Source: Microbispora siamensis
GTDB lineage: Bacteria; Actinomycetota; Actinomycetes; Streptosporangiales; Streptosporangiaceae
Direction: 5' to 3'
Length of the DNA stretch: 64,000 nt
Assembly (NCBI RefSeq): GCF_016863095.1
Contig: NZ_BOOF01000005.1
Location: 1-64,000, forward strand
The notes beneath the pieces are model-generated. The model saw only the letters and a program-made list of their open reading frames with translations, was not told the DNA's origin and searched no databases. Position 1 is the stretch's first letter, and each line of letters starts with the position of its first letter. The position numbers were made by a program, and so were the translations under genes. This document shows, piece by piece, positions 9,882 to 18,935 of the stretch.

Positions 9882-10583
9882 TCACGGGTTGATGAGGTGC
9901 TTGACCTTGAAGGACTTGACGACGGTGGCGATCTCCGCGGCGCGCTTCTTGTAGCACGCGGGCGTGCAGCGGATCAGAAGAGTGGAGACCGTCGTCCCGT
10001 CGGCAGACAGGTAGGCGGTCTTGTCGAACGTCTGCACCGGCCCGCTTCCCACCCGGTAGTTGTAGACGCTGTGGACGCCCCGGACGCCGTCCTCGATGGG
10101 CAGCACCTCGTCGGACAGCAACTCGAAGCCCGAAAAGCCGCTCGCCTCGATCGCCTGCCGCTGCTCCTCCGTCACGGGCACCGGAATCGGCGGGGACAGG
10201 CGCAGGGCGTCGAGCGACACCGCGTTCTGGTCGTCCTCGCTGAGCTTCTGCACCTTCGCGAACACGAACGGCTTGTCCTCGGCGCCGGCCGAACCCTGAA
10301 GCAGGTGCACGAGGGATGGCTCGTCATAAGCGTCGAACGCCGCCGTCCACAGCGCCTGCTTCGCGAGCTGGGCTTTGGCCGACTCGGCGTCGCCGAAGAT
10401 CTCCTTGTCGAGGGTCTTCTGGTCGATCTGCCGCCATGACGCGGGGACCTTGAAGTAGGTGTCGCCAGAATCGTCGCGTACGTAGGTGTATTCGGGGCCG
10501 GCACAGCCGGACAGCAAGGAGGCGGCCACCGCCGCCCCCACGACCGTTCCCACCACCCCGGTCCTTACCCGCGGTCTTTCCAC
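9882..10583 (-). CDS. Putative lipoprotein upstream of the FtsH-like protease
   Basis: A 233-residue predicted lipoprotein with basic N-terminus, hydrophobic stretch and lipobox LLSGC (lipidated Cys27). The mature part begins with a PEYTYVRDDSGDTYFKVPASW segment reminiscent of small periplasmic beta-sandwich proteins; I do not recognise the family. The frame extends to an ATG at 10637, but GTG 10583 has GGAGG ten bases upstream and gives a signal peptide of normal length, so I prefer it. It is the first gene of a pair with the FtsH-like protease and may be its partner or substrate adaptor. Confidence 0.75.
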   Translation of the reverse strand: MERPRVRTGVVGTVVGAAVAASLLSGCAGPEYTYVRDDSGDTYFKVPASWRQIDQKTLDKEIFGDAESAKAQLAKQALWTAAFDAYDEPSLVHLLQGSAGAEDKPFVFAKVQKLSEDDQNAVSLDALRLSPPIPVPVTEEQRQAIEASGFSGFELLSDEVLPIEDGVRGVHSVYNYRVGSGPVQTFDKTAYLSADGTTVSTLLIRCTPACYKKRAAEIATVVKSFKVKHLINP

Positions 10584-10929
10584 CAGGGCCCAACCTCCGC
10601 TTTGCGGGTCTACGAGGTAGTAGTGCCCGTTTTCCAACTATCCCTCTCAACGGTAAATCTGCGATGGGCCGGAAAACTAGACCGAATCTTTCTCGGATCT
10701 TGGCTCTTCCTGTTATACGGAGGCTGCTCGCGTCGTCCGGCCGGCATCGGCACCCGCCCCCGGTGGCCCTCCTGAAGGCGATACCCAATGGACGACCGGC
10801 GAAAGCAGGGGAAGACCCACGCGGTGAGATCGACGGCTGTCGGATGAGCAGATGATGTAACACCTGACTGCCTCGAACACGACAACTTGATGCATGCCGT
10901 CAGGAATCACCGTGGGAAGGCTGGCGCAC

Positions 10930-11256
10930 ATGAAGCAGGTCTACGAAGAAGACGGCACCGGCGAGGGGCCGGACGGCTTCTTCGGAGTGACGGCGGAGCG
11001 CATGTTCTCCGAGGTGTGGTCCCGGCAGGTCCTCACGGTCAGGGAACGGCGGTTGCTGCTGCTCGGCCTGCTCGTCGGCCAGGACATGGACGACATGCTC
11101 GAACTGCACCTCGACACCGCCCTGCGCTCGGGCGAGCTGACCCCGGCCGAACTGCGCGAGACGGTCGTGTTCCTCACCCTGTACGCCGGGTGGCCCCGCG
11201 CCGCCCGGCTCAGCGCGAAGGTGGAGGAGCTCATCAGCAGAACCGCCGAGATGTGA
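10930..11256 (+). CDS. Carboxymuconolactone decarboxylase (CMD) family protein
   Basis: About 108 residues, all-helical, matching the CMD fold: ERRLLLLGLLVGQDMDDMLELHLDTAL followed by LTPAELRETVVFLTLYAGWPRAARL. Family members include gamma-carboxymuconolactone decarboxylase and AhpD-like thiol reductases; the CxxC pair of AhpD is absent, so a peroxidase-partner role is unlikely. The ATG at 10930 is preferred over 10894 because GGGAAGG lies about nine bases upstream. It precedes the SDR gene by ~50 bp, but that gene has its own promoter-like box. Confidence 0.85.
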   Translation: MKQVYEEDGTGEGPDGFFGVTAERMFSEVWSRQVLTVRERRLLLLGLLVGQDMDDMLELHLDTALRSGELTPAELRETVVFLTLYAGWPRAARLSAKVEELISRTAEM

Positions 11257-11296
11257 CCGCCGCCACGGGGCCGGACGAGTGGACCCGTGCGGTGGG

Positions 11297-11302
11297 TACG
11301 CT
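11297..11302 (+). promoter_or_regulatory. -10 box TACGCT, leaderless promoter of the SDR gene
   Basis: TACGCT lies six bases before the ATG at 11309, with no Shine-Dalgarno. This decides the start against the in-frame ATG 30 bases upstream. Confidence 0.5.
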
Positions 11303-11308
11303 GCCGTC

Positions 11309-12058
11309 ATGCCCACCGCACTCATCACCGGCGCGACCGCCGGGATCGGCGCCGCCTTCGCGCGCCGCCTGGCCGCCGACGGATTCTCCCTGGTCCTGGT
11401 GGCCCGCGACGAGGAGCGGCTCGCCGCCTCCGCCGAAGCCCTGCACAAGCGGTACGGCGTGCCGGTCGAGCCGCTGTGCGCCGACCTGGCCACGGAGGAG
11501 GGGATGGCGGCGGCCGAGGAGCGGCTGCGCTCCGGCATCGACCTGCTGGTCAACAACGCCGGGTTCGGGCACCACGGCGGCTTCCTGGACACCCCCGTGG
11601 AGGACGAGGTCCGGATGCTGCGGCTGCACTGCGAAGCCGTGCTGCGGCTGACCCGGGCGGCCCTGCCGTACATGATCTCCAAGAGGCGGGGCGGGGTGAT
11701 CAACGTGGCCTCGGTCGCGGCGTTCCTCCCCGGCGGCACCTACAGCGCCACGAAGTCGTGGGTGGTGAACTACAGCGCCTCGGCCGCCAACATGGTCAAC
11801 CGGCACGGCGTGCGGGTGATGGCGCTGTGCCCGGGGTTCGTGCGCACCGAGTTCCACGACCGGGCCAAGCTCGACATGTCCGGCCTGCCGCCCTTCGCGT
11901 GGCTGTCGGCCGACCGCGTTGCCGCCGACGCGATGCGCGACCTGGCCCGCGGGGCCTGGGTGAGCGTCCCGTCGGCCCGCTACAAGGCGGTCGCGGCGCT
12001 CGTCAGGCTCCTGCCGCTCAACCTGGTCGGCCGCGTGGCGCGGCTGCGCTACCGCTGA
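11309..12058 (+). CDS. Short-chain dehydrogenase/reductase (SDR)
   Basis: A 249-residue classical SDR oxidoreductase using NAD(P)H. Seen directly: the Rossmann glycine motif TGATAGIGAAFA, the NNAG stabilising motif, the catalytic Ser in NVASVAAFLPGG and the catalytic pair YSATK. The tail FAWLSADRVAADAMRDLARG and a hydrophobic C-terminus resemble membrane-associated SDRs of the DltE/ketoacyl type. The substrate is unknown. It converges on the nucleotide-sugar dehydrogenase gene, with stops one base apart. Confidence 0.92.
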   Translation: MPTALITGATAGIGAAFARRLAADGFSLVLVARDEERLAASAEALHKRYGVPVEPLCADLATEEGMAAAEERLRSGIDLLVNNAGFGHHGGFLDTPVEDEVRMLRLHCEAVLRLTRAALPYMISKRRGGVINVASVAAFLPGGTYSATKSWVVNYSASAANMVNRHGVRVMALCPGFVRTEFHDRAKLDMSGLPPFAWLSADRVAADAMRDLARGAWVSVPSARYKAVAALVRLLPLNLVGRVARLRYR

Positions 12059-12059
12059 G

Positions 12060-13283
12060 TCACAGCCGTTCGACGTTGGGGCCGCGGCAGCGGCCCCGGG
12101 TGTCGAAGACGAACCGGCCGGCCCGCTGGACCAGGTCGTAGTCGTAGCAGTCCTGCCCGCCGAGCACGACGACCGCGTCGGCCCTGGCCAGCTCGGCGGC
12201 GTCCGGCTCGACGATCTCGACCCCGGCCGGTACGACGAGGTCCTCCGCCATGGGGTCGGCGGCCCGCACCCGCGCGCCGAGCCGGCACAGCGTCTTGGCG
12301 ACCTCGACCGGCGACAGTCCGAGCAGCAGGATCCTGCTGCCCCTGATCGAGCGGCACCTCCGGTTGAGCGCGAGGCAGAGCCGGTCCACGACATGGGCGG
12401 GCATGTGCGCGTTGACGTCGTTGGCCGCCTCGACCAGCCGGAATCCCCGCCCGACGCCGCGCCGGATCCCCCACGGCAGGTACGCCACGTCGAGCGGCAG
12501 GCAGGAGTCCTCGAGCCCGGGGCAGGGTGCCACGGCGGCATGCTGGAAGGGCGTGGTGGCGGCGGCCTCGACCGCCTCCCACGCGTCGACGCCGAGGTGC
12601 GCGGCGAAGATCGACAGCTCGTTCGCCAGGGCCGCGCCGACGTGCGCGCGGGCGCTCTCCAGCAGCGCGCACAGCTCCGACACCCGGGGCGAGGAGACCG
12701 GGACGGTCTCCCGTACGAGCCTGCCGTAGAAGTCCGTCACCGCCCGCAGCGAGGCCGGGCCGACGCCCGAGACGACCTTGGGCGTGTTGCCGAGCCGCCA
12801 GCGCGGGTTGCCCGGCTCGGCCCGGTGCGGGCTGTGGCCGAGGTGGAAGTCGTCCCCGGCGCGCAGTCCCGATCCCCGTTCGAGCAGCGGCCGTACGAAC
12901 TCCTCCGTGGTGCCGGGATAGGCGGTGCCCTCCAGCACCACGGTCGCCCCCGGACGCAGGAACGGGGCGATCCGGCCGGCGGCCGAGCCGAGCGGGCCGA
13001 GGTCGGGCGCGCCGTTCCGCATCCGCACGGGCGAGGTGAGCACGCAGACGTCGAACCCGGAGGCGTCGGCCGTGTCGGCGCTGGCGGCGTACCGGCCGGA
13101 GGCGTGCGCGGCGGCCAGCGCGCCCGCTCCGACGCCCTCGGCACACGGCTCCCCCGCGTTCAGCCGCTTGACCCGCCACTCGTCCTCGTCGAGGCCGACG
13201 ACGCGGAACCCGGCCTCCACGGCCCGCATCGCCAGGGGCAGCCCGGCCGGGCCCTGGCCCACGACCACCAGCTTCTCCGCCAC
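12060..13283 (-). CDS. Nucleotide-sugar dehydrogenase family protein with altered active site
   Basis: A 407-residue member of the UDP-glucose/UDP-ManNAc 6-dehydrogenase family: NAD-binding VVGQGPAGLPLA (7-18), a YPGTTEEFVRPLLE segment, SPHRAEPGNP (151-160, family SPERxxPGN), ALANELSIFAAHLGVDAWEAVEAA and the cysteine motif SCLPLD with Cys261 (family GHCIPxD). The normally invariant catalytic Lys of AExxKLLEN is replaced: here SELCALLES with Cys205. The glycines before the catalytic cysteine are also lost. These enzymes oxidise C6 of an NDP-sugar to a uronate; this one may have changed or lost activity. It is divergent from a GT4 and a WecA-like gene, suggesting a polysaccharide or glycolipid locus. 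Confidence 0.8.
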   Translation of the reverse strand: MAEKLVVVGQGPAGLPLAMRAVEAGFRVVGLDEDEWRVKRLNAGEPCAEGVGAGALAAAHASGRYAASADTADASGFDVCVLTSPVRMRNGAPDLGPLGSAAGRIAPFLRPGATVVLEGTAYPGTTEEFVRPLLERGSGLRAGDDFHLGHSPHRAEPGNPRWRLGNTPKVVSGVGPASLRAVTDFYGRLVRETVPVSSPRVSELCALLESARAHVGAALANELSIFAAHLGVDAWEAVEAAATTPFQHAAVAPCPGLEDSCLPLDVAYLPWGIRRGVGRGFRLVEAANDVNAHMPAHVVDRLCLALNRRCRSIRGSRILLLGLSPVEVAKTLCRLGARVRAADPMAEDLVVPAGVEIVEPDAAELARADAVVVLGGQDCYDYDLVQRAGRFVFDTRGRCRGPNVERL

Positions 13284-13290
13284 GCTACGA

Positions 13291-13296
13291 ACTGTA
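13291..13296 (-). promoter_or_regulatory. -10 box TACAGT, leaderless promoter of the nucleotide-sugar dehydrogenase gene
   Basis: On the minus strand TACAGT lies seven bases before the GTG at 13283; no ribosome binding site is visible. Confidence 0.5.
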
Positions 13297-13450
13297 GGAG
13301 CGACCCCGCCGCCGCCCCCGGGATTGGCGGACGGGACGGCTGTAAGGCTTGGGTACGGATAGGGAAAAGTCTCTTCCGGCGGCGTCCGGGCGACCCGTCG
13401 GCGGTGGGACCGCGGACTAGCTTCTCCGACATGATCAGGGAGGAGCCAGC

Positions 13451-14620
13451 ATGAAACCGGACGACCGGATTCGTGTCATGGAGATAATCGCCCGGATGAA
13501 CGTGAGCGGTCCCGCCACCCAGGTCACGGGGTTGTGCGAGCGGCTCAGCCCGGTGGAGTTCGACCACCGCCTGTACACCGGGTACGTCGACGGCGGCGAA
13601 GGCGACCACCTGCAGCTTCGCGACGTGACGATTCCGGTCCACCGGGTGCCGGGCCTCGGCCGCGCGATCAAACCCGCCGACGACTACCGGGCCCTGTTCC
13701 GGCTGGCGAACGCGATGCGCGAGTTCAGGCCGCACATCGTGCACACAAGGACCACCAAGGCGGGCGCGCTCGGCCGCCTCGCGGTGCGGCTGTCGGGCGT
13801 CGGGGCGGCCCGGGTGCACAGCTACCACGGCCACCTCCTCGACGGACAGCTCTCCCGCCTGCGGCGGGCCGTCTACGTCCGCACCGAGCGCCGGCTGGCG
13901 AGGATGACCGACCGCCTCGTCACGGTCGGCGCCCGGGTGCGCGACGACCTCCTCGCGGCCGGGATCGGCCGGCCCGAGCAGTACGTCGTCATCCCGCCCG
14001 GCGTTGGGCTCGCCCCGCTGCCCGAGCGCGCCCGGGCCCGCGCCGCGCTGGGCGTCCCGCTCGACGCGCCGGTCGTGGCCTACGTCGGCCGGCTGAAGAA
14101 GGCCAAGCGGCCCGACCGGCTCGCGGAGGTCGCCAGGGCGGTCCTCGCCCGGCTGCCCGGCGCCCGGTTCCTCGTCTGCGGCAGCGGCGAGCTGAAGGAG
14201 GAGGTGGAGCGGGCCGTCATGCCGATGTGGGACTCCTTCCGGCTGCTCGGCTGGCGGCGCGACGTCGAGACCGTGTACGCCGCGGCCGACGTGGTGCTGC
14301 TCACCTCCGACAGCGAGGGCACGCCGCTGGCGCTCGTGGAGGCCGGCATGGCGGGCCTGCCGGTGGTGGCCACGCGGGTCGGCAGCGTCCCCGAGGTCGT
14401 CATGGACCACCGCACCGGGTTCCTGACCGAGCCGGACGCCGACGAGATGGCCGACCACGTCGTACGGCTGCTGGTGGACCCCGGCCTGGCCCGGCGGATG
14501 GGCGAGTCGGCCCGCGCGTGGACCGGGCGGGCGTTCTGCGTGGACCGGCTGGTGGCCGACACCGAGGCCCTCTACCGGGCGCTGCGCGGCGCGACGCGGT
14601 CGGAGGTGGGCAGCCGATGA
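13451..14620 (+). CDS. GT4 family glycosyltransferase
   Basis: A 389-residue GT-B retaining glycosyltransferase. The N-terminal domain holds the acceptor loop (MNVSGPATQVTGL) and HIVHTRTTKAGALGRLA; the C-terminal donor domain holds VAYVGRLKKAKRPD and the E-x7-E motif DSEGTPLALVEAGMAGLPVVATRVGSVPE. It transfers a sugar from an NDP-sugar, probably in cell-surface glycan assembly. A GGGAGGAG Shine-Dalgarno precedes the ATG. The stop overlaps the next start as ATGA, coupling it to the WecA-like protein. Confidence 0.92.
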   Translation: MKPDDRIRVMEIIARMNVSGPATQVTGLCERLSPVEFDHRLYTGYVDGGEGDHLQLRDVTIPVHRVPGLGRAIKPADDYRALFRLANAMREFRPHIVHTRTTKAGALGRLAVRLSGVGAARVHSYHGHLLDGQLSRLRRAVYVRTERRLARMTDRLVTVGARVRDDLLAAGIGRPEQYVVIPPGVGLAPLPERARARAALGVPLDAPVVAYVGRLKKAKRPDRLAEVARAVLARLPGARFLVCGSGELKEEVERAVMPMWDSFRLLGWRRDVETVYAAADVVLLTSDSEGTPLALVEAGMAGLPVVATRVGSVPEVVMDHRTGFLTEPDADEMADHVVRLLVDPGLARRMGESARAWTGRAFCVDRLVADTEALYRALRGATRSEVGSR

Positions 14621-15783
14621 CGCCCCTTCCGGCGCTGGCCCCCGCGCTCGCGGGAGCGGCCGCCTGCCTGCTCGCCACCGCGGGCCTGCGCCCGGTGCGC
14701 CGTACGATCCCCTACCTGGGCGGGGTGACGCTGGCGGCGGCCACGACGGGCGCCGCGGCGGCGGGCACGATGACGGCCCTGGGCTCGCCGGACCGGAGGG
14801 TGAGCGCGGTCCTGCTGGCCGCCGCAGCGGTGGCGCTGCTCGGACTGATCGCGGACGTGGGCGCGCTGCCGCTCGTCACGCGGCTCATCGTGGAGTCGGT
14901 GGCGGCGGGCGGGGTCGTGATGTGCGGCGTGCAGGTGACGCTGACGGGCGACTGGCTGGACGGCCCGGTCAGCGTGATGTGGATCGTCGCGCTGACCAAC
15001 GCGTATGGGCTGCTCGACCGGCTCGGCGGCGCGCTGGCCGCGGTCGCCGCCGTCACCGGCGCGTTCCTCGCCGTAACGGCGCTCGTGCTGGGCGACCCGC
15101 TCCTGGCGGTGCTCGCCGCCGCCCTGGCCGGGGCGTGCCTCGGCGCCCTCCCGTACGGCAGGGCGCGGGGCAGGGTGCGGCTCGGGCCGTCCGGCTCGCT
15201 GTTCGCCGGGTTCGTCCTGACCTGCACGGCAGCCGGGCTGACGGCCGGACGCGGCTCGGCCGTGGTCGCGTCCGGGCTGCTGCTGCCGGCGCTGGCGGCC
15301 ATCGTGGGCGCCGGGGCGTACGCCGTCCACCGGCCGCGGCGCGGCGCGAGGTGGCCGGCGGGGCCGGCGCGGAAGGCGGCGCCCGCCCTGTGCGTCGTCT
15401 CGGCCGGCACCGGGACGGCCGGGCTCGCGGTCGCGCTCGGCTGGATGCCCGCGGGAGCCACGGCCGCGGTCACCGCCGCCACCGCCGCGACCGTCGCCGC
15501 GCTGCTCGTCTACGCGCGTCTCCGGCGCGACCTTGTCCGCGCGCGCCTCCGGCACGACCTGACTTCCGCGCGCCTCCGGCACGACCCGATTGATGCGCGC
15601 CTCCGGCACGACCCGATTGATGCGCGCCTCCGGCACGACCTCGTCGATGCGGATGTCCGGGCGCGCCCGAGGCGGGCGTGGACGTCCTTGTGGACGCCGG
15701 CCGGCGACGATCGGCCGCGCGGGCGCGTGCCGCACCCGCGCTCCGCCGGAAATCCCCCGCCGCCCGTAGTACGGCGGGGGTGA
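14617..15783 (+). CDS. WecA/MraY-superfamily membrane protein, apparently lacking catalytic residues
   Basis: A 388-residue polytopic membrane protein aligning by motif with polyprenyl-phosphate sugar-1-phosphate transferases: IPYLGGVTLA (family PxxGG), LLGLIADVGALP (family LLGLIDDxxxLP), TNAYGLLDRLGG (family TNAxNLIDGLDG), a conserved ALPY loop and LGPSGSLFAGF (family MGDSGSLFLGF). The acidic residues needed for Mg and catalysis are replaced: DD becomes AD, DGLDG becomes DRLGG and GDSGS becomes GPSGS. I infer a non-catalytic paralogue, perhaps a partner or regulator. The C-terminus carries five 9-residue repeats and a basic, Pro-rich tail. ATG 14617 overlaps the GT4 stop, so the two are coupled. 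Confidence 0.75.
   Translation: MTPLPALAPALAGAAACLLATAGLRPVRRTIPYLGGVTLAAATTGAAAAGTMTALGSPDRRVSAVLLAAAAVALLGLIADVGALPLVTRLIVESVAAGGVVMCGVQVTLTGDWLDGPVSVMWIVALTNAYGLLDRLGGALAAVAAVTGAFLAVTALVLGDPLLAVLAAALAGACLGALPYGRARGRVRLGPSGSLFAGFVLTCTAAGLTAGRGSAVVASGLLLPALAAIVGAGAYAVHRPRRGARWPAGPARKAAPALCVVSAGTGTAGLAVALGWMPAGATAAVTAATAATVAALLVYARLRRDLVRARLRHDLTSARLRHDPIDARLRHDPIDARLRHDLVDADVRARPRRAWTSLWTPAGDDRPRGRVPHPRSAGNPPPPVVRRG
15514..15648 (+). repeat. Five tandem 27-bp repeats coding ARLRHDPID-type units
   Basis: Five in-frame copies of 27 bp encode ARLRRDLVR, ARLRHDLTS, ARLRHDPID, ARLRHDPID and ARLRHDLVD at the C-terminus of the WecA-like protein. Copies 3 and 4 are almost identical in DNA, so the expansion is recent. 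The charged cytoplasmic tail differs from the rest of the membrane protein. Confidence 0.9.
15754..15780. terminator. Hairpin at the convergent WecA-like/MsiK-like gene ends
   Basis: Nine-base arms CCCCCGCCG (15754-15762) and CGGCGGGGG (15772-15780) with a 9-nt loop, overlapping the last codons of the WecA-like gene and 10 bases short of the opposing stop. Confidence 0.55.
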
Positions 15784-15789
15784 CCGGGG

Positions 15790-17010
<1,221 letters not shown>

Positions 17011-17120
17011 GCCAGTCCTTCGCGCTTCCGAGACAAGAGGAAGTGGATACGTTTTCAAGACTGTCCCGTGAAATACCGCCTATTGTCAAGATTTCGGTTA
17101 CACAACCCGTGGAACCATGG

Positions 17121-17134
17121 TGGAATCGTTTCCA
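17121..17134. promoter_or_regulatory. Candidate LacI operator overlapping the regulator's start codon
   Basis: TGGAATCGTTTCCA has five-base perfect arms (TGGAA/TTCCA) around a four-base centre, the usual size of LacI-family operators. Its last base is the A of the regulator ATG, so binding would block both transcription and translation of the regulator. It lies 110 bp from the divergent MsiK-like start. Confidence 0.6.
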
Positions 17135-18138
17135 TGAGTGGTCCAGTGCAGCGGCGGATAACCATCAAGGAAGTGGCGGAGGCGGCCGGGGTCGGGGTGG
17201 CCACGGTGTCCCGGGTCCTGTCGGGCGGCTCGGCGAGCGCGGAGACCCGCGAGAAGGTGCTCGCCGCGGCGGCGCGGCTCGACTACCGGCCGAGCGCGCT
17301 GGGACGCAACCTGAGGCGCCAGCGGACGGGCGGCATCGGCCTGCTGGTCCCCGACATCACCGACAGCTTCTACGCCCGGCTGACCGACGGCGTGCTCTCG
17401 TGCGCCCGCTCGTACGGCGAGCCCGTCACGGTGGGGGTCACCGGCGACGACCCCGAGCGGGAGGCCGAGCTGATCGGCACGCTCATCGAGCAGAGCATGG
17501 ACCGGCTGATCTCGGTGCCGTCCGGGGACGGCGAGATGTGGGCCCCGGCGCTGCGCGCGGGGCTGAACGTGGTGTTCGCCGACCGGCGGGTGCGTGCCGA
17601 CGTCCCCAGCGTGGTGCCCGACGACCGGGCGGGGGTGCTGACGGCCGTGGAGTACCTGGCCGGGCTGGGCCACCGGAAGATCGCCTACCTCGGCCGGCAC
17701 GGGCAGTCGCAGCGGGTGGCCGCGTTCACCGCCGCGATCGCCTCGCTGGGCCTGCCCGCCGACCGGGACCTGGTCGTGCACGCCCGGTCGAGCCGCGACT
17801 CCGCCTACGCCGCCGCCGCGGGCCTGCTGCAGCACCGGCCGGACGTCACCGCGGTGATCGCGGGCGGCAACGTGCTCGGCGAGGCGGCCGTGCTGGCCGC
17901 CCGCGAGCTGGACGTGCGCATCCCCAGGGACGTGTCGCTCATCATGTTCGACGACGTGCCCTGGGCCGAGCTGTGCTCCCCGCCGCTGACGGTGATCGCC
18001 CAGCCGGCCCAGGACATCGGCTATCGCGCGGCCGAACTCGTGCTGCGGCAGGGCAGGCGCCCTCCGACCGTCACGCTGCCCACCAAGCTCGTCGTACGGG
18101 CGAGCTGCGGGCCCAAGGTCTCACTCCCTAGGAGATGA
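17134..18138 (+). CDS. LacI family transcriptional regulator
   Basis: A 334-residue LacI/GalR repressor. The N-terminal helix-turn-helix and hinge are clear: RITIKEVAEAAGVGVATVSRVLSG, then LDYRPSALGRNLR. A periplasmic-binding-protein-like sugar domain follows (IGLLVPDITDSFYARLTDG; DVSLIMFDDVPWAELCSPPLT). It is divergent from the MsiK-like ATPase gene and probably senses a sugar to control that gene and itself. Start ATG 17134 places the HTH at the expected position. Its 3' end overlaps the convergent glutathione peroxidase gene by 11 bp. Confidence 0.93.
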   Translation: MSGPVQRRITIKEVAEAAGVGVATVSRVLSGGSASAETREKVLAAAARLDYRPSALGRNLRRQRTGGIGLLVPDITDSFYARLTDGVLSCARSYGEPVTVGVTGDDPEREAELIGTLIEQSMDRLISVPSGDGEMWAPALRAGLNVVFADRRVRADVPSVVPDDRAGVLTAVEYLAGLGHRKIAYLGRHGQSQRVAAFTAAIASLGLPADRDLVVHARSSRDSAYAAAAGLLQHRPDVTAVIAGGNVLGEAAVLAARELDVRIPRDVSLIMFDDVPWAELCSPPLTVIAQPAQDIGYRAAELVLRQGRRPPTVTLPTKLVVRASCGPKVSLPRR

Positions 18139-18616
18139 CCTTCTCGATGGCCTCGGTGATCTCCGGGGCCTCGGGGACGACGCGGGGGCGGAACCGGCCC
18201 ACCACCTGGCCGTCGGCGGCGACCAGGAACTTCTCGAAGTTCCACTGGATGTCGCCCGCCTCGCCCTCCGCGTCGGGGACCGCGGTCAGCTCGGCGTAGA
18301 GAGGGTGCCGCCCCGGGCCGTTGACCTCGGTCTTCTCCAGCAGCGGGAAGTCCACGCCGTAGGTCGTGGAGCAGAACTCCTTGATCTCCTCCGCGGAGCC
18401 GGGCTCCTGGCCCATGAACTGGTTGCACGGCACGCCGACGACGGTGAACCCCCGGCCGGCGTACGCCCGCTGGAGGGCGACCAGGCCCTCGTACTGCGGG
18501 GTCAGCCCGCACCTGGACGCCACGTTGACCACCAGGGCGGCCCCGCCGCCCAGCAGGTCGCCGAGGGTCGTGCTCTCGCCGTCGATCGTGGTCACCGGAA
18601 TCTCGAGAACGCTCAT
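18128..18616 (-). CDS. Glutathione peroxidase family thiol peroxidase
   Basis: A 162-residue GPx-fold enzyme reducing hydroperoxides in the cytoplasm. The catalytic set is visible: peroxidatic Cys36 in NVASRCGLTPQY, Gln66 in CNQF and Trp125 in WNFEKF. Cys82 in EFCSTTYGV is the likely resolving residue, so it probably uses thioredoxin or another low-molecular-weight thiol rather than glutathione, which actinomycetes lack. It appears monocistronic. Confidence 0.93.
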   Translation of the reverse strand: MSVLEIPVTTIDGESTTLGDLLGGGAALVVNVASRCGLTPQYEGLVALQRAYAGRGFTVVGVPCNQFMGQEPGSAEEIKEFCSTTYGVDFPLLEKTEVNGPGRHPLYAELTAVPDAEGEAGDIQWNFEKFLVAADGQVVGRFRPRVVPEAPEITEAIEKVIS

Positions 18617-18935
18617 GTCCGCACCCTAAACGAGCGTCCCGTCCGGTCTCGCCGCAGGGCGCGCCGCGCCGCGTACGGTAACCCCCGCCCCCGGGAAGGG
18701 TCGGCGTTGGGGGGCGGATCGGCAAAGAACCGTCCGCGGCGTGCCGCGGATGCCGCCGGGGAGGCGGGCGGCCGTATTTCAATCCGCGTGAGGACCCGTC
18801 GCGGTGCCCGCCGGAAGCTCTTGGTGATCCGGTACGGGCCGAGCGGACGGCGGCGCCCACGCCATGGGCGCGCGGCCGCACGGCGGGCGCCACGCGCGCC
18901 CGCCTTCCGCACGCGACCCGACGACAAGGACCGAT
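18617..18935. other. Intergenic region before the transglycosylase-like gene
   Basis: About 320 bp with no convincing gene. It must hold promoters for the divergent glutathione peroxidase and transglycosylase-like genes. I looked for a ydaO-type riboswitch, common before actinomycete wall hydrolases, and did not find its conserved motifs. Confidence 0.4.

Noticed and set aside
6368-9892. Open frame of 1174 codons on the plus strand
   Set aside because: It lies opposite the MarR and FtsH-like genes and shows only low-complexity, shadow-like sequence (GHH, DRG, Val/Leu-rich runs).
10664-10855. A 63-codon plus-strand frame in the gap before the CMD gene
   Set aside because: No ribosome binding site, no domain and unremarkable sequence; treated as intergenic.
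18617-18935. ydaO (cyclic di-AMP) riboswitch before the transglycosylase-like gene
   Set aside because: The gene type is a common riboswitch target, but the conserved motifs were not found in the leader.
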